Of a stretch of 42,347 nt of DNA, positions 16,454-25,806 are shown piece by piece. A program made the translations under genes and the position numbers. The DNA comes from Coxiellaceae bacterium UBA1530. Its GTDB lineage: Bacteria; Pseudomonadota; Gammaproteobacteria; Coxiellales; Coxiellaceae. Numbering within the stretch: position 1 is the first letter of the stretch; each line of letters opens with the position of its first letter. The stretch lies in contig DCQA01000028.1 of the NCBI GenBank assembly GCA_002323325.1, positions 3,771 through 46,117 of the forward strand, in the 5' to 3' direction. Below the pieces are notes generated by a model. It did not search any database, was not told the origin of the DNA, and was given only the letters and a program-made list of their open reading frames with translations.

Positions 16454-18175
16454 ATGAGTGCTATTATTGAACATCGAAAGGTCGGTGACATTAGTCGGCT
16501 ATCTGAATTCCCGCCTGTCTTACAAAGAATCCTGAGTGCGCGTGATGTGGTCGATAGGCATGCAGTGGATTATGAATTATCTCAACTATTGCCTTACCAT
16601 AGTCTGTTAAATATTGACGCAGCAGTTGATCGTTTGATAAAGGCAGTGACAAATAGTCAGAACATTTTGGTGATTGGCGATTTTGATGTTGATGGTGCGA
16701 CTAGTACAACTTTGGCGGTATCTGCTTTAAGAGCTATGGGAGCCAAGACTGTAGACTACTTAGTGCCTAATCGTTTTGATTACGGTTATGGGCTGTCTCC
16801 CGAAATTGTTGATGTGGCATATCAATCTGCGCCTGATTTAATTATTACTGTAGATAATGGTATTTCCAGTATATCAGGTGTCGCTAGGGCTCGAGAGCTG
16901 GGTATCGATGTGTTAGTTACCGATCACCATCTTCCCGGTGAGGATCTCCCAAAGGATTGCATCCTCATTAATCCGAGTTTACATGGAGACCAGTTTCCTA
17001 GTGTTTCTTTAGCGGGAGTAGGTGTTATTTTTTATGTGATGCTAGCTCTGCGCGCTGGATTGAAGGCGCAAGGTTGGTTTGAGCAGGAGTCGATACCTTG
17101 TCCTAAAATGAGTGAGTACCTCGATTTGGTCGCTTTAGGGACTGTTGCAGACTTAGTGCCTTTGGATAAAAATAATCGCGTGTTAGTGCATCAAGGTTTA
17201 GCACGCATACGAAAGTTTCCAGTAAGACCAGGGTTACAGGCATTAATTGATGTTTCAAAACGTGAAGCTGCGTCATTACTTACTACTGATTTTGGGTTTG
17301 CGATTGCTCCTCGTTTAAACGCTGCTGGTCGATTGGATGATATGTCTTTGGGGATCGAGTGTTTATTAACGCAAGATCATGCGTATGCACGTGACATAGC
17401 TGAACAATTAAATCAGTTGAATGTTGATCGAAAGTTAATTGAACAGAAGATGAAGCAAGAAGCGCTTGCCATTGTAGAGCGACTATCGATTACTACAGAT
17501 ACAATGCATGCGCTAACATTGTATGAAGAGAATTGGCACCAGGGAATAGTGGGGCTAGTCGCTTCGCGAATTAAAGATAAAACTCATCGACCCGTGATTG
17601 TATTTGCTAGTGTTGGTGATGGCACGTTAAAAGGTTCAGGTCGATCTATTGCTGGGTTAAATTTACGTGATGTTTTAGCAAGAATAGACGCATTAGATTC
17701 GAGTTTAATCATTAAATTTGGTGGTCATGCGATGGCTGCTGGATTGAGTATTTGTGAAGAGAAATTTCGTGATTTCTCAAAAAGCTTCAATGAGGTCGTT
17801 GAGTTAATGGCCCATCCAGATATATTTCAACAAAAATGGGTTACGGACGGTAGTTTGTCGGCCGATGATTTGACCTTAGATATGGCAGATTTATTGCGCC
17901 AATCGGGACCATGGGGGCAGGCTTTTCCTGAACCTCAATTTGACGGGATATTTGATGTCATTGAGCAGAGGCTAGTGGGTGGAAGCCATCTAAAGTTAAC
18001 ATTACAGCATCCAGATGGTATGTATCCAGTCTCAGCGATTTGTTTTAACGTTGATGTTAATCATTGGCCCAATCATCATTGTTGTCAAATTAAGATTGTC
18101 TATCGTTTGGATATAAACGCATTTCGCAATAATAAAACATTACAGTTAATGGTCGATCAGTTATGGGAGGTGTAA
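16454..18175 (+). CDS. recJ: Single-stranded-DNA-specific exonuclease RecJ
   Basis: A 573-residue 5'-3' single-strand exonuclease of the DHH family, close to the 577 of E. coli. Metal-binding motifs are visible: GDFDVDG (75-81, usually DxDxDG), VTVDNGIS, TDHH (156-159), then GTVADLVPL. The DHHA1 part includes GRLDD, and GGHAMAAGLS lies in the C-terminal half. The ATG at 16454 follows GGGGGAG; an upstream in-frame ATG at 16352 would add 34 unrelated residues. It acts in recombinational repair (RecF pathway) and mismatch repair. The stop codon directly abuts the TTG start of ychJ. Confidence 0.96.
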   Translation: MSAIIEHRKVGDISRLSEFPPVLQRILSARDVVDRHAVDYELSQLLPYHSLLNIDAAVDRLIKAVTNSQNILVIGDFDVDGATSTTLAVSALRAMGAKTVDYLVPNRFDYGYGLSPEIVDVAYQSAPDLIITVDNGISSISGVARARELGIDVLVTDHHLPGEDLPKDCILINPSLHGDQFPSVSLAGVGVIFYVMLALRAGLKAQGWFEQESIPCPKMSEYLDLVALGTVADLVPLDKNNRVLVHQGLARIRKFPVRPGLQALIDVSKREAASLLTTDFGFAIAPRLNAAGRLDDMSLGIECLLTQDHAYARDIAEQLNQLNVDRKLIEQKMKQEALAIVERLSITTDTMHALTLYEENWHQGIVGLVASRIKDKTHRPVIVFASVGDGTLKGSGRSIAGLNLRDVLARIDALDSSLIIKFGGHAMAAGLSICEEKFRDFSKSFNEVVELMAHPDIFQQKWVTDGSLSADDLTLDMADLLRQSGPWGQAFPEPQFDGIFDVIEQRLVGGSHLKLTLQHPDGMYPVSAICFNVDVNHWPNHHCCQIKIVYRLDINAFRNNKTLQLMVDQLWEV

Positions 18176-18592
18176 TTGCTTTCGCACGCTGAATGTCCCT
18201 GTGGATCAGGACGCTTATATAGTTCGTGTTGCAAACGTTTCATAGATGGCCCTCAGTATGCATCTACTCCAGAGGAGCTTATGCGTTCGCGATACACAGC
18301 TTTTGTTCGCTGTAATATAAGCTATTTAAAGGCAACCCAACGAGGAAAGGCTCAACGAGACTTTGTTTCGACGTCAGCTAAGCAATGGTCTCAATCGATA
18401 TTGTGGGAATCTCTGGTTGTGTTGAGTAGATCACCAGTTGATGCCTTTACGACTCAAGGATCAGTTACTTTTGAGGTTCGTTATTTTCAAAATAGTCAAT
18501 TATATGTCATGTCAGAAAAAAGTCTCTTTGAACGTATTAATGGTCAATGGTTTTATGTCTCTGCTGAGGCATCCTCAACGCATATTGAATGA
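18176..18592 (+). CDS. ychJ: YchJ family (UPF0225) SEC-C motif protein
   Basis: A 138-residue protein with an N-terminal SEC-C zinc motif CPCGSGRLYSSCC, followed by the YchJ pattern TPEELMRSRYTAF. It begins with TTG at 18176, one base after the recJ stop, with GGGAGG at 18165-18170. The only alternative starts would remove the zinc motif, so the TTG start is well supported. Its function is not established; the fold is NTF2-like in the family. Confidence 0.9.
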   Translation: MLSHAECPCGSGRLYSSCCKRFIDGPQYASTPEELMRSRYTAFVRCNISYLKATQRGKAQRDFVSTSAKQWSQSILWESLVVLSRSPVDAFTTQGSVTFEVRYFQNSQLYVMSEKSLFERINGQWFYVSAEASSTHIE

Positions 18593-18612
18593 TATTTTAA
18601 ACCGGAGGAATA

Positions 18613-18897
18613 ATGATGAGTGAAAAGAGTGACCTTGGATTGGATCGTTTCTTTAAGCTGATTTCTGCTGCCAGTGAGAGAAGTGACCTTTTGGAATTGT
18701 TTCGGTGTTTTTTTACCCCAGAGGAATTATCAGCTTTGTCACTTCGTGTGAACGTTGTAAAAGCATTATCTGATGGTGAGTTGACACAACGCGAGATTGC
18801 AAAGCAACTTCACACCAGTATCTCTAAAGTAACGCGGGGTTCCCGCCAATTGAAAAGTGTCTCGTCCACATTAATTGAGCAAATGAGCCTCCTCTGA
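18613..18897 (+). CDS. trpR: Trp operon repressor family protein TrpR
   Basis: A 94-residue helical DNA-binding protein. TPEELSALSLRVNVVKAL, TQREIAKQL and TRGSRQLK align by eye with the TrpR core, including the helix-turn-helix and the TRGS-x-x-LK signature. TrpR binds L-tryptophan and represses trp genes. No trp biosynthesis gene is present nearby, and I see no trp operator in the surrounding intergenic DNA. A strong GGAGG precedes two adjacent ATG codons (18613 and 18616), so the exact start may differ by one codon. Confidence 0.88.
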   Translation: MMSEKSDLGLDRFFKLISAASERSDLLELFRCFFTPEELSALSLRVNVVKALSDGELTQREIAKQLHTSISKVTRGSRQLKSVSSTLIEQMSLL

Positions 18898-18916
18898 TAA
18901 CTATTTGCAAGGGTGA

Positions 18917-18944
18917 TTGCACTATCTATCGGATTTGCTATATT
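18917..18944 (+). promoter_or_regulatory. Putative promoter of accA-tilS
   Basis: TTGCAC at 18917-18922 and TATATT at 18939-18944 are separated by 16 bases. They lie 116 bases before the accA start, leaving a leader of roughly 110 bases with no recognised structure. Confidence 0.45.
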
Positions 18945-19059
18945 AGTCTCGCTTCTATGGTAGAGGTCAACTGACTCAGTCACTGCCTGCGATGGTGGGC
19001 TGAAAGATAAAAATTATTTAAAATCAATGGGATATATTGACATCTGGGAGCAATGACCT

Positions 19060-20013
19060 ATGAATATTGATTATTTAGAGTTTGAACAACCAATTGCCGA
19101 GTTGGAGCAAAAAATTGAAGAGCTCAAGCGCATTGGTACGGGTGAGGGTATCAGTATTGCAGAGGAGCTAGTGCGCTTAAAAGAAAAAAGCCATGCCTTA
19201 ACCGAATCCATATTCTCTCATTTAACAGCACATAATATTGTTTCTTTAGCGCGCCATCCATTACGGCCTTATACCAAAGATTACATTGAACACATCTTTG
19301 AGGATTGGGTCGAGATGCATGGTGATCGTAATTCCGACCAAGGTGCTCCTATCATTGGTGGTATAGCGCGTCTAGATGGTAGCCCCGTTATGGTGATAGG
19401 TCATCAAAAGGGCCGCACTACTAAAGAAAAAGTAGAGCGTAATTTCGGTATGCCCACGCCTCAAAGTTTTCATAAAGCGCTCCGGCTCATGAAATTAGCA
19501 GAGCGCTTTTCATTGCCCGTGATAACTTTTATCGATACTCCGGGTGCTTATCCTGGCGTGAAAGCTGAGGAGCGTAATCAAAGTGAAGCTATTGCACGTA
19601 ATTTAATGGAAATGTCTCGACTAAAAGTTCCCGTCATTTGTATGGTGATCGGAGAGGGCTGCTCAGGAGGAGCCCTAGGTTTGGGCGTTGGTGATCGTTT
19701 GTATATGTTGCAGTATAGCTACTATGCAGTTATTTCCCCTGAAGGCTGTGCTTCTATTATCTGGAAGGACGCCTCTAAAGCTGCTGATGCGTCTGAGGCA
19801 ATGAATTTAACAGCTTCGCGTTTGAAAGAGCTAGAGCTGATTGATGATATTATTGCAGAGCCTTTGGGTGGTGCACATCGTGATATCGAAAAAATGTCAC
19901 AAACTATTAAGCACGAACTACTTCATACTCTTGAAGCTTTAAAGCAGTTACCATTGAATACTCTATTAGAGCAGCGATATCAGCGTTGGTTGAATGTGGG
20001 CACAGAGCTTTAG
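19060..20013 (+). CDS. accA: Acetyl-CoA carboxylase carboxyltransferase subunit alpha
   Basis: A 317-residue subunit of the carboxyltransferase that transfers CO2 from carboxybiotin to acetyl-CoA, the committed step of fatty acid synthesis. Characteristic segments are RHPLRPYTKDYI, FEDWVEMHGDR, the central GHQKGR, FIDTPGAYPG, GEGCSGGALGLGVGD and SPEGCASI. Length matches the E. coli protein (319). It is followed 12 bases later by tilS, a common pairing in gammaproteobacteria. Its partner AccD is not in the window. Confidence 0.97.
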   Translation: MNIDYLEFEQPIAELEQKIEELKRIGTGEGISIAEELVRLKEKSHALTESIFSHLTAHNIVSLARHPLRPYTKDYIEHIFEDWVEMHGDRNSDQGAPIIGGIARLDGSPVMVIGHQKGRTTKEKVERNFGMPTPQSFHKALRLMKLAERFSLPVITFIDTPGAYPGVKAEERNQSEAIARNLMEMSRLKVPVICMVIGEGCSGGALGLGVGDRLYMLQYSYYAVISPEGCASIIWKDASKAADASEAMNLTASRLKELELIDDIIAEPLGGAHRDIEKMSQTIKHELLHTLEALKQLPLNTLLEQRYQRWLNVGTEL

Positions 20014-20025
20014 GTTTTTTTAGCC

Positions 20026-21294
20026 ATGCTGACATTAGATTCTTTTAATTCACATTGGAAACTGTTTTCTGAAAATCGGTCCTTGGTTGTCGCTTTAAGT
20101 GGTGGTATTGATTCTGTTGTTTTACTTCATTTGCTGGTTTCTTTGAAGCAGCGTGGCTCTGATTTTTCATTGCGTGCCATACACATTAATCATCAGCTAT
20201 GTAATGCTTCCGAAGAGTGGGCCCAGTTTTGTGCAGATCTCTGTGTGTCATGGGATGTGCCCTATAACACTTATTCTGTCAGTATCAATCAAAACTCAGG
20301 TTTAGGTATTGAGGCCGCTGCACGTCTGGCGCGTTATCAGACTTTAGATGAAAGTTGTCGCTATGGTGAGAGTTTAGTGATGGCGCACCATCAGATGGAT
20401 CAGGTTGAAACTTTGCTACTTAGGCTTATTCGTGGTTCCGGTATAAAAGGCATGTCAGCCATGTCCTCACAGAGTCATTTTAACCAACGAAATATTTTGC
20501 GTCCGTTGTTATTATTTTCTAAGGAGCTGATAGAAGAATATGCGCATCATCATCGTTTAGTCTGGGTAGAGGACTCATCTAATCTAGATATTGCTTTTGA
20601 TCGTAATTATATTCGTCATCAGGTATTACCGATTCTCAAGAGACGTTGGCCTAGTGTGGTTCAAACAATGGCGCGATCCTCACAACATTGTTATTTTTCT
20701 AATCAACTGTTAGATCATTACTTAAGTCAGGACTTAATTCGATTAAAGCAGGGATGTCAGTTATCGGTTGATGGACTAAAATCAATGCCTAGTATTAAGC
20801 AGCATCCTTTATTACGAGCATGGCTGATTGAGCAAGACTGTCCTTTGCCTGATACTCATCAACTCAATACCATGATGACAGATGTAGTGTATGCAAAAAG
20901 AGATGCCATACCCTGTGTAAAATGGAAGGGTTACGAATTAAGACGTTATTGTGATTTGCTCTATGTGATGCCTAAATTAATGTGCTTTGATAGAGATATT
21001 GAGTATGTTTGGAATCTACAGGAAGATTTAGTGATAAAGCCACTTGGATTAACCTTGCAGGCGAAGTCCCAAGCAGTCCGAGATATTCAGCAAATTTATC
21101 AAATAAGTCAGGTAACTGTTCGTTTTCGACAAGGAGGTGAGCGATTACCGCTAAGAGGGTATCATCAAACGTTGAGTAAATATTTTCAGCAAGCGCGTAT
21201 ACCAACTTGGTTGAGGGATCGAATGCCTCTGTTATTCATGGGGGATGAATTGATCTTCGTTTGGTTAGAGGATTGGGAGTTGAGCCTCAGTTAG
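20026..21294 (+). CDS. tilS: tRNA(Ile)-lysidine synthase
   Basis: A 422-residue enzyme that attaches lysine to C34 of the tRNA-Ile CAU anticodon using ATP. The PP-loop ALSGGIDSV is at about 25-33. HHQMDQVETLLLRL, GSGIKGMSAM and FDRNYIRHQVLP are typical of the catalytic domain. The C-terminal region ends with the segment RFRQGGERLPLRG of the tRNA-binding domain. The length is that of full bacterial TilS. It is coupled to accA by position. Confidence 0.95.
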   Translation: MLTLDSFNSHWKLFSENRSLVVALSGGIDSVVLLHLLVSLKQRGSDFSLRAIHINHQLCNASEEWAQFCADLCVSWDVPYNTYSVSINQNSGLGIEAAARLARYQTLDESCRYGESLVMAHHQMDQVETLLLRLIRGSGIKGMSAMSSQSHFNQRNILRPLLLFSKELIEEYAHHHRLVWVEDSSNLDIAFDRNYIRHQVLPILKRRWPSVVQTMARSSQHCYFSNQLLDHYLSQDLIRLKQGCQLSVDGLKSMPSIKQHPLLRAWLIEQDCPLPDTHQLNTMMTDVVYAKRDAIPCVKWKGYELRRYCDLLYVMPKLMCFDRDIEYVWNLQEDLVIKPLGLTLQAKSQAVRDIQQIYQISQVTVRFRQGGERLPLRGYHQTLSKYFQQARIPTWLRDRMPLLFMGDELIFVWLEDWELSLS

Positions 21295-21349
21295 GGTTTA
21301 TTCTCAAAAAGATGATAACATTAAGCACTTTTATATTAGGATGATGTCA

Positions 21350-21676
21350 ATGCGAATGCGATTTTTAATTATTTTTTTGTTTTTTGCCTCAATTTTTATA
21401 ATGACTGGCTGTGATAAACAGCCAAAATCTCAGTCAACCAATTCGGCAATTTTACCCAACCCTTCTGATCAATCTGCTGCATTATACATCAAGGCTAATG
21501 CGCAAGGTAGGCAGGATTTGCCCTTTGCAACCTACATTTATCCTGTTGAAAAATCCTTGCAAGCAGTCAATAAGGAAATTGCTATCATGATTAAACGACC
21601 TGACTACAATGGTTGTATTTATCATGAGTTCCAGCAAGGTAAAGCGATTATGTGTCCCTTATATAATCAGGATTAG
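21350..21676 (+). CDS. Small putative lipoprotein of unknown function
   Basis: A protein of about 108 residues with a lipoprotein signal: basic start, hydrophobic core and lipobox M-T-G-C (lipidated Cys at about 21). After a Ser/Gln/Asn-rich linker, the mature part contains two further cysteines (in YNGCIY and IMCPLY) that could form a disulfide in the periplasm. I do not recognise a family. In-frame ATGs also exist at 21341 and 21344, but AGGA at 21338-21341 is best spaced for the ATG at 21350. It follows tilS by about 55 bases; no function is suggested by its neighbours. Confidence 0.65.
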   Translation: MRMRFLIIFLFFASIFIMTGCDKQPKSQSTNSAILPNPSDQSAALYIKANAQGRQDLPFATYIYPVEKSLQAVNKEIAIMIKRPDYNGCIYHEFQQGKAIMCPLYNQD

Positions 21677-21879
21677 CCATTGTTTTCAGTTAAGTTTCGT
21701 TGAATTTCGTCAATGAGATGAATGGCACAGTCTCAAGCGCTAACTGAATTACCGGCCTTATAAAATATTCTTAAGATAGCTCTTGGGGAGAGAAAAATTC
21801 TATTTTCCCCAAAAAAATAAAGCCAAAATAGGCAACAACTCTTCAGAATTACGTTGTGATCATCATCATTTTTCAATGA

Positions 21880-22185
21880 TCAAGCGTTAGATTTAGTGTA
21901 CCACTTGATAATTGTCTGAGAATCCGTATCAACCGAATGAACTAGCCCATGAGTCTTCGCTAAAAATTCACGAACGTAGTCTTGTTCCATTCGCTTATCC
22001 CAGGATTCGATATTTTCCACAACAAACCTAGCAATAATATCACTATTGTCTGAACTTGAGGTTACAATCGCAAAGGTTTCTATGTAAGGATCTTTTTCTA
22101 TAGCGTCGAAATATTCGGACAGAAGGTCTAAAAATTTTTCGCTGCAGTTTGACTCTAAATGAAATTTCCTTTCTATAATAATCAT
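21880..22185 (-). CDS. Small orphan protein, possibly a dimeric alpha/beta-barrel (ABM-like) domain
   Basis: About 101 residues. The start at 22185 is supported by GGGAG seven bases upstream on the minus strand; an ATG at 22212 lacks this. The pattern of an N-terminal strand (MIIIERKFHL), an amphipathic helix, a strand (TFAIVTSS), IIARFVVEN and W-D-K-R suggests a ferredoxin-like or antibiotic-biosynthesis-monooxygenase-like fold. I cannot assign a family firmly. It is alone on this strand between a lipoprotein gene and lepA. Confidence 0.55.
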   Translation of the reverse strand: MIIIERKFHLESNCSEKFLDLLSEYFDAIEKDPYIETFAIVTSSSDNSDIIARFVVENIESWDKRMEQDYVREFLAKTHGLVHSVDTDSQTIIKWYTKSNA

Positions 22186-22341
22186 GACTTCACTCCCATA
22201 AACAATTTTCATATTAAATTATAGACTAAATTTTGGGTAAAGCCTTATGGAGGTTTACAACCATCTGAATTAAATGGTTTTTTTATCAAAAGATTTTGAT
22301 TGTCTCGTATCGGTATTGCGGTGTGGGTGCGGTTTAACGCT

Positions 22342-22369
22342 TTGCTTCCTCTGGGATAATTGGTACTAT
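22342..22369 (+). promoter_or_regulatory. Putative promoter of lepA-rnc-era-recO
   Basis: TTGCTT at 22342-22347 and TACTAT at 22364-22369 are spaced 16 bases apart, 29 bases before the lepA ATG. If right, transcription starts downstream of an in-frame TTG at 22360 and rules that out as the start. Confidence 0.4.
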
Positions 22370-22398
22370 CTGGCGTTTATATCTACAAGCAGATTTTT

Positions 22399-24222
22399 AT
22401 GCCCTCATCAGACAAGCTCGAAGATGTGCAGTTAGCACATATCCGTAATTTCTCTATCATTGCTCATATTGATCATGGCAAATCCACTCTAGCAGATCGA
22501 TTTATTCAATACTGTGGTGGCCTAGAGCAACGTGAAATGAAGCAGCAAGTGTTGGATTCTATGGATATTGAGCGAGAGCGTGGGATTACTATTAAAGCCC
22601 AGAGTGTGACTTTGTATTTCGAAGCCGAAGATGGCGTGCGTTATCAGCTTAATTTCATCGATACACCTGGACACGTGGATTTTGCTTATGAGGTTTCACG
22701 TTCACTAGCTGCCTGCGAGGGTGCTTTGTTAGTGGTTGATGCAGCGCAAGGTGTGGAAGCTCAGACGGTTGCTACCTGCTATACAGCGATTGATCATGGT
22801 TTGGAAGTATTACCTGTATTGAATAAGGTCGATCTCCCTCAAGCTGATCCCGATAAAGTCATACAAGAAATCGAAGATGTTATTGGAATCGATGCGATGC
22901 ACGCAATTCCTATTAGTGCTAAAGAGGGAAAAGGCGTACCTGAGTTACTACAGCAGCTAGTCAATACTATTCCCCCTCCAGTCGGCCAACTGGAGGCCCC
23001 TTTACAAGCACTGATTATTGATTCTTGGTTTGATAGTTATTTGGGAGTGGTCTCTTTAGTTCGTATTAAGCAAGGATCACTAAAAAAAGGACAAAAAATA
23101 GAAGTGATGTCAACCAAGGGTCAGCATGTGGTTGATGATATCGGCATCTTTACCCCAAAACGTTATTCAACGGGGCACTTAAGTGTCGGTGAAGTGGGTT
23201 TTATAGTTGCTGGTATTAAGGATATTTTTGGTGCACCAGTGGGTGATACACTAACACTAGCTAAAGGTGGGGCTAATGAGCCATTACCTGGTTTCCAAAA
23301 GGTTAAGCCTCAGGTATTTGCAGGAGTATTTCCTGTTAGCTCAGACGATTTTGAAAGTTTTCGAGAAGCTCTTGCTAAATTAACATTGAATGATGCTGCA
23401 TTATACTACGAGCCAGAGTCCTCTGATGCGTTAGGGTTCGGTTTTCGGATCGGTTTTCTAGGCATGCTCCATATGGAAATTGTTCAGGAGCGTTTGGAGC
23501 GTGAGTATCAATTAGATTTGATTACCACAGCGCCGACGGTTGTTTATCAGGTGCAAACTAAAAGTGGTGAGATTGTCATGGTAGATAATCCAAGTTCGTT
23601 ACCTGAACCAAACGCAATTGACTCGATCAATGAACCTATCGTTGAAGCAAAGATATTGGTGCCTCAGGAATATCTTGGTAGTGTGATGACATTATGTATC
23701 GAGCGACGAGGAGTGCAAACAGCTTTAAATTATATGACTAATCAGGTATCTGTGACGTTTGAAATCCCAATGAGTGACGTTATTTTAGATTTTTTTGATC
23801 GCTTGAAATCTGTAAGTCGTGGCTATGCATCGCTTGATTATAGTTTTGTGCGTTTTCAATCAGCAGATTTAGTGAAGCTAGATATCCTTATTAACAGCGA
23901 AAAAGTAGATGCTTTGGCGATGATTGTGCATCGTGATTTATCCGCATCACGCGGTCGACAGATTGCTGAAAAATTAAAAGAATTGATTCCTCGCCAAATG
24001 TTTGATGTGGCAATTCAGGCTGCTTTAGGTGGAAAAGTAATAGCACGTACAACGGTAAAAGCTTTGCGTAAAAATGTAACTGCCAAGTGCTATGGTGGTG
24101 ATATTTCCCGGAAGAGAAAGTTACTTGAAAAGCAAAAGAAAGGGAAAAAACGTATGAAGCAGGTAGGGAAAGTTTCGATTCCACAAGAGGCTTTTCTTGC
24201 TGTGCTAAAGGTTGATAATTAG
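22399..24222 (+). CDS. lepA: Elongation factor 4 (LepA), translational GTPase
   Basis: A 607-residue GTPase that acts on ribosomes (back-translocation or initiation quality control). Visible motifs: G1 AHIDHGKST, RERGITIKAQ, DTPGHVDF, NKVDLP, then elongation-factor domains, and the LepA-specific C-terminus with KCYGGDISRKRKLL and KKRMKQVG. I take the ATG at 22399, giving the usual family length, rather than a TTG at 22360. Signal peptidase gene lepB, which usually follows lepA in gammaproteobacteria, is missing: rnc begins 10 bases after the stop. Confidence 0.97.
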   Translation: MPSSDKLEDVQLAHIRNFSIIAHIDHGKSTLADRFIQYCGGLEQREMKQQVLDSMDIERERGITIKAQSVTLYFEAEDGVRYQLNFIDTPGHVDFAYEVSRSLAACEGALLVVDAAQGVEAQTVATCYTAIDHGLEVLPVLNKVDLPQADPDKVIQEIEDVIGIDAMHAIPISAKEGKGVPELLQQLVNTIPPPVGQLEAPLQALIIDSWFDSYLGVVSLVRIKQGSLKKGQKIEVMSTKGQHVVDDIGIFTPKRYSTGHLSVGEVGFIVAGIKDIFGAPVGDTLTLAKGGANEPLPGFQKVKPQVFAGVFPVSSDDFESFREALAKLTLNDAALYYEPESSDALGFGFRIGFLGMLHMEIVQERLEREYQLDLITTAPTVVYQVQTKSGEIVMVDNPSSLPEPNAIDSINEPIVEAKILVPQEYLGSVMTLCIERRGVQTALNYMTNQVSVTFEIPMSDVILDFFDRLKSVSRGYASLDYSFVRFQSADLVKLDILINSEKVDALAMIVHRDLSASRGRQIAEKLKELIPRQMFDVAIQAALGGKVIARTTVKALRKNVTAKCYGGDISRKRKLLEKQKKGKKRMKQVGKVSIPQEAFLAVLKVDN

Positions 24223-24232
24223 TGGGTCATTT

Positions 24233-24904
24233 ATGAGTGCATTACAAGAGTGTCAACGAATATTGGGCTACCAGTTTAGTGATGTTTCGCTATTAAAGAA
24301 TGCGCTGCGACATAGATCTGTGGGTCCTGGTAATAATGAGCGTCTAGAGTTTTTAGGTGATTCTGTATTAAGTATTATTATTACCCATGATCTCTACGAG
24401 CAATACCCGACACGTCGAGAAGGAGACTTGAGTCGTTTAAGGTCTATGTTGGTTAACGGGCAAGTATTGAGTGAATTAGCAACAGCATTATCTTTACATC
24501 GATTTCTGGAAATGGGATCCGGAGAGGAAAAAACTCGTTCGGAGCGTAAGGTGTCTATTCTTGCGGATGCTATGGAGGCCGTGATTGGTGCTATCTACTT
24601 AGATGCTGGTTTATCAACCTGTAGTGAGAAAGTTTTACTTTGGTATCAGCTATACGTAAAGGATGTTGCAAAGCTTGCTCCGAAAAAAGATGCTAAAACT
24701 TTACTGCAAGAATGGTGTCAGTCTCATCAAAAGCCACTGCCATACTATGATAGTGAAGTATCGGGACCTGCGCATGAACAACTCTTCACAGTAGTGTGTA
24801 CTGTAGTGGGCATTGACCACTCTGTTACAGCAACTGGATTGAGTCGAAGAAAGGCCGAACAACTGGCGGCGCAAAAATTTTGGGAGTGGTTACGTGAGTC
24901 ATGA
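24233..24904 (+). CDS. rnc: Ribonuclease III
   Basis: A 223-residue double-strand-specific endoribonuclease for rRNA and mRNA processing, close to the 226 of E. coli. The signature NERLEFLGDSVL lies near residues 32-43, with the second acidic cluster in ADAMEAVIGAIYLD. A C-terminal double-stranded RNA binding domain has DAKTLLQEWCQ and RRKAEQLAAQ. I use the ATG at 24233; an upstream ATG at 24212 overlaps lepA. The gene overlaps era by 11 bases. Confidence 0.96.
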   Translation: MSALQECQRILGYQFSDVSLLKNALRHRSVGPGNNERLEFLGDSVLSIIITHDLYEQYPTRREGDLSRLRSMLVNGQVLSELATALSLHRFLEMGSGEEKTRSERKVSILADAMEAVIGAIYLDAGLSTCSEKVLLWYQLYVKDVAKLAPKKDAKTLLQEWCQSHQKPLPYYDSEVSGPAHEQLFTVVCTVVGIDHSVTATGLSRRKAEQLAAQKFWEWLRES

Positions 24905-25790
24905 AGTAGAACGTTCGGGTGTAGTGGCGATTATTGGTAGGCCTAATGTTGGTAAATCAACATTGCAAAATCGTATTTTGGGTAGAAAACTAAGTATTAC
25001 ATCGCGTAAACCGCAGACCACTCGTCAGCGTATCATTGGGATTAAAACTGAAGCTGGGAATCAGGTAGTCTATGTGGATACCCCTGGATTGCACTCTGGT
25101 CAGAAAAAAGCGTTAAATCGCTATATGAATCGTGTTGCCAGGTCAACTTTGCAAGAAGTTGATTTAGTTGTTTTTATGGTGCAAGCATTACAGTGGACAT
25201 CTCAGGATAGAGTAATACTCTCATACTTAGAGGAAGTGAATATTCCTGTCTTATTAGTGGTGAACAAAATTGACTTAGTAAAGAATAAAATGGAATTATT
25301 ACCCTTTATGGAAAAAGTTTCAGATTTATATTCGTTCAGCCAAATTATTCCTTTATCAGCTAAGCAAGCAATGCAAACCGATGTGTTTGAGCAAGCTGTA
25401 CTTAGTCAGCTGTCTCCTGGTCCGCTCTTATATCCAGCAGAACAGGTTACTGATCGTAGTGATCGCTTTTTAATAACTGAATTTGTTCGAGAAAAGTTGA
25501 CTCGACAGCTTGGTGAGGAATTACCATATTCGCTGGCTGTAACTATCGATGTGATGGAAGAAGATGATGATATTCTTCGAATTGCTTGTGTGATTTGGGT
25601 TGAAAAGTCGAGTCAAAAGATGATTGTTATTGGTCATAAGGGGGAGCGAATTAAGCTAGTTGGTATGACTGCTCGAGAAGATCTAGAACGTTATTTCGAT
25701 AAAAAAGTCTTTTTGCAATTATGGGTGAAGATCAAGTCTGGTTGGGTTGATGATGCAAAATCATTAACAGATTTTGGTTATACAGATTAG
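24894..25790 (+). CDS. era: GTPase Era
   Basis: A 298-residue GTPase that binds 16S rRNA and helps mature the 30S subunit. Motifs: G1 GRPNVGKSTL, switch segment SRKPQTTRQRI, DTPGLH and NKIDLV. The C-terminal KH domain includes VIGHKGERIK (GHKG in place of the usual GxxG). It starts with GTG at 24894, preceded by GGGAG, inside the end of rnc. Downstream recO follows after 16 bases, as in many proteobacteria. Confidence 0.96.
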   Translation: MSHEVERSGVVAIIGRPNVGKSTLQNRILGRKLSITSRKPQTTRQRIIGIKTEAGNQVVYVDTPGLHSGQKKALNRYMNRVARSTLQEVDLVVFMVQALQWTSQDRVILSYLEEVNIPVLLVVNKIDLVKNKMELLPFMEKVSDLYSFSQIIPLSAKQAMQTDVFEQAVLSQLSPGPLLYPAEQVTDRSDRFLITEFVREKLTRQLGEELPYSLAVTIDVMEEDDDILRIACVIWVEKSSQKMIVIGHKGERIKLVGMTAREDLERYFDKKVFLQLWVKIKSGWVDDAKSLTDFGYTD

Positions 25791-25806
25791 TTGAGTAGTC
25801 AGTGTC

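Noticed and set aside
21783..21817. TTGGGGA...TCCCCAA hairpin next to an A-run, as a terminator
   Set aside because: On the plus strand the stem is followed by A, and on the minus strand the T-run comes before the stem, so neither strand has the required U-tract after the stem.
22360..22398. TTG start giving a longer LepA
   Set aside because: It would add 13 residues not seen in the family and lies upstream of the predicted transcript start; the ATG at 22399 gives normal length.
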